From Acinetobacter larvae (GTDB lineage Bacteria; Pseudomonadota; Gammaproteobacteria; Pseudomonadales; Moraxellaceae), in NCBI RefSeq assembly GCF_001704115.1, contig NZ_CP016895.1, positions 1,612,001 to 1,676,000 on the forward strand: a DNA stretch of 64,000 bases, given 5' to 3'. Positions 48,920-57,368 of the stretch are shown here, piece by piece. Position 1 is the stretch's first letter. Every line of letters starts with the position of its first letter. The position numbers and the translations under genes are program-made. The notes below the pieces were generated by a model. That model was not told the DNA's origin and did no database searches. It saw only the letters and a program-made list of their open reading frames with translations.

Positions 48920-49078
48920 TATAATATCTCAAAGCTTTTGATATCAACTGCTTTGGGTTGAAGTAATACTATCTAATATTTTTAAAATAATCAACATTTA
49001 TTTGCAAGTAGACGCATAGTAGACCGCAGAAAATATTGTGCTATATTGCGAGGTATTACGGAATCAGTGATTTTAGCC

Positions 49079-50326
49079 ATGTCAACTTCAAGAGTAAAGC
49101 TTACCAAGACATTTATTGACCAGTTAGAGATGACACCAGCTATTTACCGTGATAGCGAACTAATAGGGTTTGCTCTTAGGGTGAACGCGACATGCAAGAC
49201 CTATATTGTAGAAAAAAAGATTTTAGGTAAAGCAGTTCGGTCTACTATCGGTCTACATGGCAACTTAACACTGATTCAAGCTAGAGAGATCGCCCGCGAT
49301 AAACTTTCACAGATGGCGCAAGGTATAAACCCAAACGATCAAAAAAGACAAGCCATTATTGATGAAAAAAACAAAGATAACCTTCAACAATCTAAACCTA
49401 CACTTGCTGTGGCGTATCAAGCTTATTTAGAGTTTAAGGAATTAAAACCGAGAACAGTTGAAGACTACAATAAGTCAGTAAATGTATACTTTTCAGATTG
49501 GGTGGATTTAAAAATTGATTCAATTACCAGGACAATGATTCAATCCAAGCATGCTGAACTATCTAAAGCAAGCAAAGCTCAAGCAAATCTGGCAATGCGT
49601 GTGTTCAGGGCAATTTATAATTTTTCTGTCGAGCATTATCTTGGTGAAGATGACAAGCCAATTCTTGATGCACAGAATCCAACAAAAACACTTAGTGCAA
49701 AAAAAACTTGGAACAAGATTCGCCGTAGAAAAACATATATCAACGAGGATCAATTGCCAGATTGGATTAAGGCTGTTTTAGAATATCAAGATAGAGGGCA
49801 GCAGCTTGAAACGAATAGGGATTTCCTTCTAACACTCATTCTAACTGGATTTCGACGCCAAGAGTGTGAGTCAATCGCATGGAGCGACGTAGATCTTAGG
49901 TACGGCCGCATCACATCAATCGACCCCAAGAATGGTGAGCCTCACACACTGCCAATGGGTGATTTTTTACTGGCAATGATGACAAAAAGGCGTAGACAAA
50001 TTACTGGCGATTGGGTATTCCCCTCAGCTAAATCCGCATCCGGCCATATAGTCAATATATCTAAGGTACGTCAAAAAATTAACAATCAGTGCGGCGTTAA
50101 GTTTTCATTTCATGATCTTAGAAGGACTTTTGGATCAATAGCTGAGAATTTAGATTATGGCCGCTATACAATCAAAAAACTTCTCAACCACAAAGAGGAT
50201 GGTGATAGGGATGTGACTTCTGGTTACATCCAGGTGAGTGAGCGGAAACTAAGAGAGGCTATGAATGAAATCGAAAAGACTGTATTGGGTGAATACAGGG
50301 ATAAGCTGCTTGAAGAGTTGCGATAG
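49079..50326 (+). CDS. int: Tyrosine-recombinase prophage integrase
   Basis: This 415-residue P4/lambda-superfamily integrase starts at ATG 49079 (MSTSRVKLTKTFIDQLEM); the frame runs 11 codons upstream. It has an N-terminal DUF4102-like arm-binding part, a core-binding domain at about 110-210, and a catalytic domain with TGFRRQE (Arg), HDLRRTF (H-x-x-R), HKEDGDRDVTSGYIQ (nucleophile Tyr). It lies 160 bases from the 5' end of the tRNA and marks the left end of the prophage. Confidence 0.94.
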   Translation: MSTSRVKLTKTFIDQLEMTPAIYRDSELIGFALRVNATCKTYIVEKKILGKAVRSTIGLHGNLTLIQAREIARDKLSQMAQGINPNDQKRQAIIDEKNKDNLQQSKPTLAVAYQAYLEFKELKPRTVEDYNKSVNVYFSDWVDLKIDSITRTMIQSKHAELSKASKAQANLAMRVFRAIYNFSVEHYLGEDDKPILDAQNPTKTLSAKKTWNKIRRRKTYINEDQLPDWIKAVLEYQDRGQQLETNRDFLLTLILTGFRRQECESIAWSDVDLRYGRITSIDPKNGEPHTLPMGDFLLAMMTKRRRQITGDWVFPSAKSASGHIVNISKVRQKINNQCGVKFSFHDLRRTFGSIAENLDYGRYTIKKLLNHKEDGDRDVTSGYIQVSERKLREAMNEIEKTVLGEYRDKLLEELR

Positions 50327-50340
50327 GCACCAAAAAAATA

Positions 50341-50361
50341 AAGCCCTTTATTCAAGGGCTT
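50341..50361. terminator. Bidirectional terminator between int and the leftward operon
   Basis: AAGCCCTT (50341-50348) pairs with AAGGGCTT (50354-50361), with A-rich sequence before and TTTTC after. It lies between convergent integrase and excisionase-like genes. Confidence 0.85.
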
Positions 50362-50365
50362 TTCT

Positions 50366-50629
50366 TCATCCGGTGTGTTTGAGTCGATTATCATCCATAT
50401 ATTGCAAAACATCTTGTTTTCTATACAAAACCGTTTTTGCTGAAGGCTTGGTGAATGGAATGCCGCCACCTTCACATCGCTTCTTTTGTAACCATGGCAG
50501 TGAAAGATGGTATACCAAAGAAATAACTTCAGGTGGAAACTCAGTATCAGGTGATGCATCACGGTAATCACTAATCAGCTCTTTTTTTTGAGCCTCTGTC
50601 ATTTTATCTATCTTTGTCAATCTTGCCAT
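50366..50629 (-). CDS. Putative excisionase / small DNA-binding protein
   Basis: This 87-residue basic protein has a C-terminal winged-helix pattern (WLQKKRCEGGGIPFTKPSAKTVLYRKQDVLQYMDDN) like AlpA/Xis-type proteins. It is last in the leftward operon and next to int, the lambda position for xis. It overlaps the KilAC gene by one base. Confidence 0.6.
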   Translation of the reverse strand: MARLTKIDKMTEAQKKELISDYRDASPDTEFPPEVISLVYHLSLPWLQKKRCEGGGIPFTKPSAKTVLYRKQDVLQYMDDNRLKHTG

Positions 50630-51327
50630 TACGCCGCAACCCCCTTAATCTTCTCAACCAACCCAGTAATACGCGTCAACCCGAACGCCGTGACACGCAT
50701 ATGCAAATGCACCTTTTCCTCACCGTATTTATTCACCACTACAGGCGATGCTTTATTCACAAACACACCGCTTGCCACTTTGTCAGCATATGGCTGTAGT
50801 CGCCCATGTTCTTCTCGATAAATCCACTTTTTATCAATGAGCAGCTGGATTAATTTACGCTCACCTATTCCAATAGTTTTGGCACAATCACGAATTGTAT
50901 AAATATTAGTTGTGTCTGCTATTACGTCGAGCGCTTTAGCCTTAGGTTCCAGCGTTGCAATCTGTGACTGTGCCAACTCAATTTGTTTGGCTTGATCTGC
51001 TGCAAGCTGTAATGCTTCCGCGAAAGACTGCGGCACCGCCAAGCTTTTGAGCTTAGCAAGTACATTTTTACGGACACCTTTAGATTCACGCATACCAATT
51101 AAGGTGCATTGATCAATTGTCAGGCTATAAGCAATCGATGTTGTATTGTTTAAATTTTGAACTACGAAACTTTCGTAGTGCTCACCCTCAAGCTCATCCG
51201 CAATGCGATTATTGAAATCATTTAGGCGAACAGGCTTTTCATTAAACTCAGCACGAACAGCATTGATTATTTCCAATAAATCTTTGCTGCTCATGGTTTG
51301 AGAATTAAAATTAACAATAGCGTTCAT
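50629..51327 (-). CDS. Phage antirepressor-like protein with KilAC domain
   Basis: This 232-residue protein has an N-terminal Rha/phage-regulatory-like part (FNNRIADELEGEHYESFVVQ, CTLIGMRESKGVRKNVL) and a C-terminal KilAC domain (ALDVIADTTNIYTIRDCAKTIGIGERKLIQLLIDKKWIYR, HMRVTAFGLTRI). Such proteins counter phage repressors or modulate host functions. It overlaps neighbours on both sides by a few bases. Confidence 0.82.
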   Translation of the reverse strand: MNAIVNFNSQTMSSKDLLEIINAVRAEFNEKPVRLNDFNNRIADELEGEHYESFVVQNLNNTTSIAYSLTIDQCTLIGMRESKGVRKNVLAKLKSLAVPQSFAEALQLAADQAKQIELAQSQIATLEPKAKALDVIADTTNIYTIRDCAKTIGIGERKLIQLLIDKKWIYREEHGRLQPYADKVASGVFVNKASPVVVNKYGEEKVHLHMRVTAFGLTRITGLVEKIKGVAA

Positions 51328-51656
51328 TCGACCTCCGCAGCTTCGATCATGGCTTTTTCAAGAATTGGCTTGTGTTCATACAGTTGAGCGAAACTATCAC
51401 CACCCATTTGCCACGGATCAATGTCATCATCCATCCAAGACAAGGCAACTTTTAATGATTCTTTTGGCACCAACACAAAACCTTCCGGCACGGCGTGAGC
51501 TTTGACATGCAGCCACATATTCCACGAATCATTGACCCGACTAACTAAGTACGACCCATCATATTCAAGGAGGTCACTTTTCGCCAAAGGGCAGTCTTTT
51601 CTAGATGCAATATAGGCCAACTCAAAAGCCGCCCGTTCTTTTTGAATATCCATCAC
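51324..51656 (-). CDS. Hypothetical phage protein
   Basis: This 110-residue acidic protein (MMDIQKERAAFELAYIASRKDCP...) carries a short VPEGFVLVPKESL segment seen in many phage early proteins. No function known. It overlaps both neighbours by 4 nt. Confidence 0.6.
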   Translation of the reverse strand: MMDIQKERAAFELAYIASRKDCPLAKSDLLEYDGSYLVSRVNDSWNMWLHVKAHAVPEGFVLVPKESLKVALSWMDDDIDPWQMGGDSFAQLYEHKPILEKAMIEAAEVE

Positions 51657-51979
51657 TTCACCTCAAGATTTTTAAAATGCTCACACATATTTTCGAGAAT
51701 TTGAGCTAGCCACTTTTCTTCACGCTTACCGCATCGGGTTGGTCTCGTAAAAAGATTAATCAAATGTTCTTTAATCTCGCGCTCAAACCAGCACTCTATG
51801 AAGTAATCTTCCAGTCTTTCGTGTCCACAACCACCACGGTAAGCAGTCCAAGCATGGTCCCAGCAACGTATAGTTATTTGAAAAGCTTGATCTCTATACC
51901 AAGTGATAAAGACATCAATTGAATCGACATTGTTTTTAGCAGGGATGTGGTGAACATGGGTTTTAGGAGTTTGCATCAC
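51653..51979 (-). CDS. Hypothetical phage protein
   Basis: This 108-residue protein is rich in His, Trp and Cys (HVHHIPAKNN, WDHAWTAYRGGCGHERLEDYF). No family recognised with certainty. It overlaps the following gene by 4 nt in the leftward operon. Confidence 0.6.
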   Translation of the reverse strand: MMQTPKTHVHHIPAKNNVDSIDVFITWYRDQAFQITIRCWDHAWTAYRGGCGHERLEDYFIECWFEREIKEHLINLFTRPTRCGKREEKWLAQILENMCEHFKNLEVK

Positions 51980-51988
51980 GCCGCCACC

Positions 51989-52363
51989 CTAAAACTTCTT
52001 GCCATTTTCTAAAACACGGTTTTCAATCTTGTGATCTGCGCGACTTGCATTAAACGCAAGCTTTTCATGTATAGCGCCTTCAAGATCCAGACCAAGACCG
52101 CCTGCCATATCACAAATACGAATAACAGCATCAGCAAGCTCTACTTCAAGCATAGGGCGGTGTGGTAGCTTGTCGTCCATCAAGTTTTTACGGTAACCCT
52201 CCATGGCTTCACTGATTTCCGAATGCACAAGGCATAGCATTTCAGGAACATTTCGTTTTGCTGGCTCGGTAGCCGTGGATTGAAGTGATTCACCGGTTTG
52301 TAGATCAGTCCACCAGCCCGCTTTAACATTTTGTTCATGTATCTTTTTAATTAAGTCTTTCAC
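51989..52363 (-). CDS. MazG-like nucleotide pyrophosphohydrolase
   Basis: This 124-residue all-alpha NTP-PPase has the metal-binding pattern HSEISEAMEGYRK (E-x-x-E) and ELADAVIRICDMAG (E-x-x-D). Phage MazG-type enzymes adjust dNTP or (p)ppGpp pools. It starts 4 bases inside its upstream neighbour. Confidence 0.8.
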   Translation of the reverse strand: MKDLIKKIHEQNVKAGWWTDLQTGESLQSTATEPAKRNVPEMLCLVHSEISEAMEGYRKNLMDDKLPHRPMLEVELADAVIRICDMAGGLGLDLEGAIHEKLAFNASRADHKIENRVLENGKKF

Positions 52364-52674
52364 GCCGCCACTCCTAAATATCCCAACTCACGCACCTTTT
52401 GCATATTCCGCTTAGTCTGAAATTCAGCCTTAGCCTTTAATTCACCGATAAAGCCTTTGCCATTTTTCAAATATTGTCTTAAAAACAAATCCAGACGTTC
52501 AGCACAATGATCATTAATCACATAGCGCGGCTGTTCTTCCTTGCCATAAAACACCTTGGCAACGGCGCGACCTTTCTTCATCACAACGCAATCCATTTTA
52601 ATTTGCGCCTCATAACCGCCGTTTTCCATCCATACGAAGAATGGTTGGGCGATGTTTGCTGGTAGAGTTTTCAT
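52360..52674 (-). CDS. Hypothetical phage protein
   Basis: This 104-residue basic protein (MKTLPANIAQPFFVWMENGGYEAQIKMDCVV...) matches no function I recognise. It is tightly packed between the MazG-like and exonuclease genes with 4-nt overlaps. Confidence 0.6.
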   Translation of the reverse strand: MKTLPANIAQPFFVWMENGGYEAQIKMDCVVMKKGRAVAKVFYGKEEQPRYVINDHCAERLDLFLRQYLKNGKGFIGELKAKAEFQTKRNMQKVRELGYLGVAA

Positions 52675-53354
52675 GCCGCCTCCAATGCTTTACGCAAATA
52701 CGGATCAATATCTGACTTGCCTAACAACCATGCTTTATAGTCAGCTGGCAGTGATGAGATCGGTAAGCCTTTATGCTTTCCAAAAGTGATAGTGGTCGGG
52801 ATGCGAGCCACCTCAGAAACGGCGTACAAATCTTCAATAGACTGAATACTCAGCTCTCTAACAATGCTTTTAAGAATAAATCCAGTCATCAAAACATCAT
52901 GTTTGGCATTATGCGCATTACGCAGTTTTTGTCGTGCCAAGTCGCTGCCGTTCATCAACATGTAGAGTAGGGCACTTAGGTTGTGAGCCTCAGCGCTTGG
53001 CCATGCTTTACGAGCCAAAGCCAATGTACAAATAGCTTTTATGTTCGCCGTATCGATACCACAGCGCTGGATAGCAGCAATGTCATAATCAACGTTATGA
53101 CCAATGATGTACTCAACATCGCCAGGTAATTCAAAAGTCTTATAACTTGGCTTATCTGCAATATCGCTTTCAATGATGTGGTGCACAGCCATAGCGCCGT
53201 AAGAGATTGGTTCACCAACGCTATAGAATTCATCAAAACACTGGTCGGCAAACATGGATGCATTGCCATTTTCCAATTGAAAAGGCACGTATGCGATTTC
53301 AACTGGAAGACCATTTAAAGAATGTGTTTCTGTATCTAAAATTATTGCTTTCAT
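52671..53354 (-). CDS. ExoX-like 3'-5' exonuclease (DEDD fold) with DUF3820 tail
   Basis: This 227-residue protein starts at MKAIILDTETHSLNG (the frame extends five codons). The DnaQ-type acids are in ILDTETHS, IIGHNVDYDIAA and AHNAKHDVLMTG. The tail TFGKHKGLPISSLPADYKAWLL is DUF3820, found in ExoX-like enzymes. It is likely part of the phage recombination set with the SSB-like and Sak4-like genes. Confidence 0.82.
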   Translation of the reverse strand: MKAIILDTETHSLNGLPVEIAYVPFQLENGNASMFADQCFDEFYSVGEPISYGAMAVHHIIESDIADKPSYKTFELPGDVEYIIGHNVDYDIAAIQRCGIDTANIKAICTLALARKAWPSAEAHNLSALLYMLMNGSDLARQKLRNAHNAKHDVLMTGFILKSIVRELSIQSIEDLYAVSEVARIPTTITFGKHKGLPISSLPADYKAWLLGKSDIDPYLRKALEAA

Positions 53355-53426
53355 GTATTTCAACCCCAAAGTAAACCTAGCGATGCTAGAGCCAAGTCAA
53401 GCAAGGCTCTAATCTGAAGTAGATGT

Positions 53427-54155
53427 CTAGAACGGAAGATCATCATCTAAATCTGGTGATTGGCGATTGTTAATAGGTGGTTGATTCTCATAACCTTGCG
53501 TATTGCCAAATCCATAATCTGGTTGACCGCCGTAACCTGGTGATGAGTTAGAATACCCATTGCCGCTATTTTGATTTTGCTGTGTGCTATTGCCCTTGCG
53601 ATCAACAGTAGGATTGAGCATTAGGCGATCTAAAGCTTTTGGAAATAACTCTGCTGTTGTTTTTCGATCAAGTATTTCTTTAGCCATCAGCTTTGTTTTT
53701 TCCTGAAATGATGCATAGAAATTCATTTGATGACGTGGTTGGCCAGATTTATTTGTGTAATTTTCACGCTGCAACAAAAGCCCAACCCGTTTACCTTCAG
53801 CTTCAGGAGCAACAACACACACTTGAACAACGCGCTGCTTAGACTCAAAGTCATACTTTTCCATTTTTTTATCTGTTGGTGTTAACCCACGGACACCAAT
53901 ACAAGCCAAAAGAGCATTTACTTTATGAGATCCAGATAGTGGCGTGCCATCTGACTTGGTTGTCCAAATAGTAATATTTGCATGTTCCCTAGAATCTGTT
54001 TCAAATTCAATCTCAAAGCCTTGGGTGCCAGTATTTGCGGTAATAAACTCCATAGACTTAATTGTTCCGACATATTCACCGCCATTCTCAATTCGGCCGC
54101 CCGCATCTGCTTGTTTTGCTGATTCTTGGTCTAAAACAAAAGGTTGATATTGCAT
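53427..54155 (-). CDS. Phage SSB-like/DUF669-type single-strand-binding protein
   Basis: This 242-residue protein has a beta-rich N-terminal domain (GGEYVGTIKSMEFITANTGTQGFEIEFETD) like DUF669 proteins. A low-complexity Gln/Asn/Gly linker (about 185-230) leads to the acidic tip DDDLPF, as in SSB. The tip normally recruits partner enzymes, which fits the neighbouring exonuclease and Sak4-like ATPase. Confidence 0.68.
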   Translation of the reverse strand: MQYQPFVLDQESAKQADAGGRIENGGEYVGTIKSMEFITANTGTQGFEIEFETDSREHANITIWTTKSDGTPLSGSHKVNALLACIGVRGLTPTDKKMEKYDFESKQRVVQVCVVAPEAEGKRVGLLLQRENYTNKSGQPRHQMNFYASFQEKTKLMAKEILDRKTTAELFPKALDRLMLNPTVDRKGNSTQQNQNSGNGYSNSSPGYGGQPDYGFGNTQGYENQPPINNRQSPDLDDDLPF

Positions 54156-54175
54156 TTTAAAATTCCTATTTATGG

Positions 54176-54853
54176 TTAAGCTGCGTTAGTTTGTTGCTGA
54201 TCTTGGGTTACAGGTCTGGGGATGTCGTAGTATTCGCAAATGGCTTGATCGACTGCATTTAAGTCGTTATCTACATGCTCTGACTCAAAAAGCCCCATGG
54301 GTGATTTAACAGTCGTATTGCCGTTATTTTTGGTCATAAAAACGTACTGTTCATTAATAACAGCGGTTTGTAGGCAGATGGTCACCATGCCCTCTAGCGT
54401 AATTTTTTCATCAAGCATCTTGCCGATAGTTTTGATCTTAGTTCGACCGTCCGTTTCTTCGGTATGACTGAGAATGTAGACGCGTTTATGCTCATGTGCT
54501 GTGATAGCTGCATTCAATACATCCCACGCATGGCGACCAATTTCCGTGAACTTATCAAAGCCACGCTCGACGCTACGACGCATGAACTCATTAGCCATGA
54601 CGTATTGAAAGTCATCAATAATGACAATTGGGCGCTTTGTGCCAAGGATTGCTTTAATGATCTCATCGGGTTGATCGCTAACCATGATTGACCCGGTTGG
54701 TGTTTCAGGGGTGATGTATTGCCAGCCTTTAGATCTGAATGGTAGTGGCTTTTTGATTGATTGGATTAATAAAACGTGTTTCGGGTTTAGGTGCGCAAGG
54801 CTTGTTGATTTTCCTGTGCCTGATTGCCCTAAAATAAATGTTGCTATACTCAT
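54176..54853 (-). CDS. Sak4-like RecA-fold phage ATPase
   Basis: This 225-residue ATPase has Walker A ILGQSGTGKST (residues 7-17) and Walker B RPIVIIDDFQYV, with no extra domains. Phage 'AAA ATPases' of this size next to an SSB gene belong to the Sak4 group of recombination mediators. It lies 20 bases upstream of the SSB-like gene. Confidence 0.75.
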   Translation of the reverse strand: MSIATFILGQSGTGKSTSLAHLNPKHVLLIQSIKKPLPFRSKGWQYITPETPTGSIMVSDQPDEIIKAILGTKRPIVIIDDFQYVMANEFMRRSVERGFDKFTEIGRHAWDVLNAAITAHEHKRVYILSHTEETDGRTKIKTIGKMLDEKITLEGMVTICLQTAVINEQYVFMTKNNGNTTVKSPMGLFESEHVDNDLNAVDQAICEYYDIPRPVTQDQQQTNAA

Positions 54854-54891
54854 TATTCATTACTCACTATTCAGTATTTATTCTTTATTGC

Positions 54892-55353
54892 TTACGCTTC
54901 TACTAGACGGTTTTTCATCATGTAGCCAGCAATCAAAGCATTGATATTGCGATGATCATTAGAATCAGTGAAATCGCTGAATTCAGTACCATCGCGTGTG
55001 GTTACTGTATTCACACTAAGCTGGGTCACATCGATAGCAGTGAACTCAGAACCTGGTACGCCGTAACTGTCTGGAACTACTTCAAAGTCGAATGACACGT
55101 TCAAAACAAAGTCATCGAGCAGAATATTCGCCGTGCCAGAGTTGTCACCAGTTAAGATAAGGGACTGTAATTCGTAGGTAGAGGGGGCATTCGTTGGAAT
55201 AGCGGCTGGTGCTTGCACAGCATTAGTATTGAAAGCTGTTAAGCCAACGAGGCTTAAAGAGCTGACAAGTAATAGAGTACTTAATGGTCGACGGCGTACA
55301 AGAGTTGTAACACCCGATAAACCGGGATTGAAAGAAATGGGTTTTGCGTTCAT
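54892..55353 (-). CDS. Hypothetical phage protein with one hydrophobic helix
   Basis: This 153-residue product starts at MNAKPISFNPGLSGVTTLVRR with AGGTGGA upstream; the frame runs 13 codons further. A hydrophobic helix (LSTLLLVSSLSLVGLTAF) is followed by a beta-rich acidic domain. It is the first gene of the leftward operon, the lambda N position, but is not basic and does not resemble N. Confidence 0.6.
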   Translation of the reverse strand: MNAKPISFNPGLSGVTTLVRRRPLSTLLLVSSLSLVGLTAFNTNAVQAPAAIPTNAPSTYELQSLILTGDNSGTANILLDDFVLNVSFDFEVVPDSYGVPGSEFTAIDVTQLSVNTVTTRDGTEFSDFTDSNDHRNINALIAGYMMKNRLVEA

Positions 55354-55370
55354 AATCCACCTGTTGTTAG

Positions 55371-55406
55371 AAAAAGCCCCGCGTCCGTCCAAAGAGTGGG
55401 GCTTTT
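55371..55406. terminator. Strong terminator inside the leftward operon leader
   Basis: AAAAAGCCCC (55371-55380) pairs with GGGGCTTTTT (55397-55406). It works in either direction by sequence and lies between OL and the first leftward gene, so leftward transcription must pass it. Confidence 0.85.
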
Positions 55407-55428
55407 TGTTGTTTGATGGATATAAATA

Positions 55429-55484
55429 TAAGAAATCTTAGTTTTATTGTCAATAAGAAATCTTATTTTATTTAAGTTAACTTA
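55429..55484. promoter_or_regulatory. OL: three repressor operators
   Basis: Three sites share TAAG...CTTA arms: TAAGAAATCTTA (55429-55440), AATAAGAAATCTTATT (55452-55467) and the perfect palindrome TAAGTTAACTTA (55473-55484). The 16-bp middle site also occurs at 59598-59613 in OR. The sites would control the leftward promoter and perhaps the methyltransferase promoter. Confidence 0.85.
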
Positions 55485-55512
55485 TTTTTTGTGTTTTAAT
55501 AGACAAAAGAAA

Positions 55513-55529
55513 ACCCGCACGGGGCGGGT
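55513..55529 (-). terminator. Minus-strand terminator between OL and the methyltransferase gene
   Basis: ACCCGC (55513-55518) pairs with GCGGGT (55524-55529). On the minus strand TTTTCTTTTG follows. It would stop leftward transcripts of the repressor/DUF262/HEPN side before they reach OL. Confidence 0.65.
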
Positions 55530-55606
55530 AAACAAAAGCGATTCCATCCTCAATGTTTTAAGAAAAACAAGGTATGATATGCTTAAGCAGAGGTGTATGT
55601 TGGATT

Positions 55607-56644
55607 ATGAAAATAGAAGCTGTTGATCTGTTCTGTGGGGTGGGTGGACTAACCGCAGGGTTACTAAAGTCTGGAATCCAAGTTAAAGCTGGTTATGATA
55701 TTGAGCTAGCTTGTCGTCATGCTTACGAATTTAATAATAAGGCTAGGTTTATACATAAGGATGTAGCGGAAGTTACTGGTGATGAAATTAAGCAGTGGTA
55801 TTCGACTGGTGCAATTCGCTTATTGGCTGGTTGTGCACCGTGCCAGCCTTTTTCTACATATAACAAAGGAAAAGACACTACAACTGATAAAAAATGGCCA
55901 CTGCTATATCACTTCTCTCGTTTAATTAAAGAAGTTGAACCAGAATTAGTGACGATGGAAAATGTTCCAGATGTTACGAAGCATAAAGTTTATTGTGATT
56001 TTATTGATGAGTTAGAAAATCTAGGATATGTAATTACCGCCCAAGAGGTTGCTTGCGTTGATTATGGCGTACCACAAACACGGCGTAGACATGTAGTTTT
56101 AGCTTCGAAACTTAGTAAAATTGAACTGGTCAAACCTACTCATAAACAACCAATTACAGTGAGAGAGACAATTTTTGATCTTGAAAATCTAGAAGCAGGC
56201 CAAAAATCCAAAAGCGATCCATTACATGTATCTTCTAGACTTAGTGAGATCAATTTAAAGCGTATTAGAGCATCAAAGCCCGGTGGGACTTGGAGGGATT
56301 GGCCAGAGGACTTACGCGCAGAATGTCATAAAAAAGTGTCTGGCAGGTTTTACTCTGCTGTGTATGGTCGTATGCATTGGGATCAACCCGCACCGACAAT
56401 GACTACACTGTGCTATGGATTTGGAAATGGTCGATTTGGACATCCAGAACAAGATCGCGCTATTAGCTTAAGAGAGGCTGCATTATTCCAAACATTTCCC
56501 TTAAACTATCAATTCACACCTATTGATAAATCTGTAGTTTTTCATACAATTGGTCGAATGATTGGTAATGCTGTTCCTGTGAGGTTAGGAGAGATAGTAG
56601 GATTAAGTATTATTAACTCCTTGCAGACGAATTATGTTGTCTGA
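55607..56644 (+). CDS. DNA (cytosine-5) methyltransferase
   Basis: This 345-residue m5C methyltransferase starts at ATG 55607 (MKIEAVDLFCGVGGLTAG); the frame is open 11 codons upstream. Motifs in order: I DLFCGVGGLT (7-16), IV GCAPCQPFS with nucleophile C79, VI MENVPDV (117-123), VIII QTRRRHVVLAS (157-167), a short target-recognition region, IX REAALFQTFP and X IGNAVPVRLG. All catalytic motifs are intact. The target site is unknown. It faces the HEPN gene and overlaps its end by 13 bases, and starts about 120 bp from OL. It is probably the self-protecting part of the adjacent DUF262/HEPN pair; a solitary phage methyltransferase is the alternative. Confidence 0.93.
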   Translation: MKIEAVDLFCGVGGLTAGLLKSGIQVKAGYDIELACRHAYEFNNKARFIHKDVAEVTGDEIKQWYSTGAIRLLAGCAPCQPFSTYNKGKDTTTDKKWPLLYHFSRLIKEVEPELVTMENVPDVTKHKVYCDFIDELENLGYVITAQEVACVDYGVPQTRRRHVVLASKLSKIELVKPTHKQPITVRETIFDLENLEAGQKSKSDPLHVSSRLSEINLKRIRASKPGGTWRDWPEDLRAECHKKVSGRFYSAVYGRMHWDQPAPTMTTLCYGFGNGRFGHPEQDRAISLREAALFQTFPLNYQFTPIDKSVVFHTIGRMIGNAVPVRLGEIVGLSIINSLQTNYVV

Positions 56645-57366
56645 GTGGGGGATCTATACCCCTGATAATTGATGTAAGCATCATACTGATCAATGATATA
56701 ACCTAAATAATCTTTAACTATATCAATTAGTCTTCTAAAATCACTAGCGACATGATTATTCCCACATTCTGTAAATGAAATTGATCCATGGGCTAGTTTA
56801 TTTCTTATTTCTTTAATCAATCTAATTGGAGCTTTATCATCTCTAAAAGGTTGCATTACTTTTTGTCTTAATGATCCAGATAGTCTAATTTCTACACCAA
56901 TATTATTACTTAATTTTGATATCTCACTAACATCCCAATTCCCACCACCACCTAATGGAATCTTGATATCAAATGGTTTTAAATTAAGAACCTGCTCAAA
57001 TAATAATATGGCTTTTTCAAGTCTCTTCTCATTATTTAGTAATTCATACGGAGCAGTAACTGAAGTAACATACAATTTACGCATTTTTTCGGTTAATAAA
57101 TTTAACTGACCATCAATACCCAAGGTTGCATGCCTCTCAATTGCTTTAATTAGAGAAGAAATAGTAGACTCAATTAAATTATATAGATGAAGGTAGATAC
57201 TAGAATACAAAATTTTCTGTTGTTCTGGTTGTATCATATAGTTATTATCATTAAAACGTAAGACAGCATTACCAGTACTAATCGCTAGTTCAATGTTATG
57301 AACTAACTCAAAATAGCTCTCAATGTCACTAACTCTATCATTAAAAATTGATCGCACCAACTCCAT
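56632..57366 (-). CDS. HEPN-domain nuclease-like protein (MAE_28990/MAE_18760 type)
   Basis: This 244-residue alpha-helical protein resembles the MAE_28990/MAE_18760 HEPN-like family. The HEPN active-site pattern R-x4-H is present in IRNKLAHGSISF (R188, H193), preceded by long helices (YSSIYLHLYNLIESTISSLIKAIERH). HEPN proteins are mostly RNases used in toxin-antitoxin and abortive-infection systems. It starts two bases after the DUF262 gene with GAGGA upstream, so the two are co-translated. The region is clearly more AT-rich than the phage genes, which suggests a separate origin. RNase activity is inferred from the motif. Confidence 0.78.
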   Translation of the reverse strand: MELVRSIFNDRVSDIESYFELVHNIELAISTGNAVLRFNDNNYMIQPEQQKILYSSIYLHLYNLIESTISSLIKAIERHATLGIDGQLNLLTEKMRKLYVTSVTAPYELLNNEKRLEKAILLFEQVLNLKPFDIKIPLGGGGNWDVSEISKLSNNIGVEIRLSGSLRQKVMQPFRDDKAPIRLIKEIRNKLAHGSISFTECGNNHVASDFRRLIDIVKDYLGYIIDQYDAYINYQGYRSPTQTT

Positions 57367-57368
57367 AA

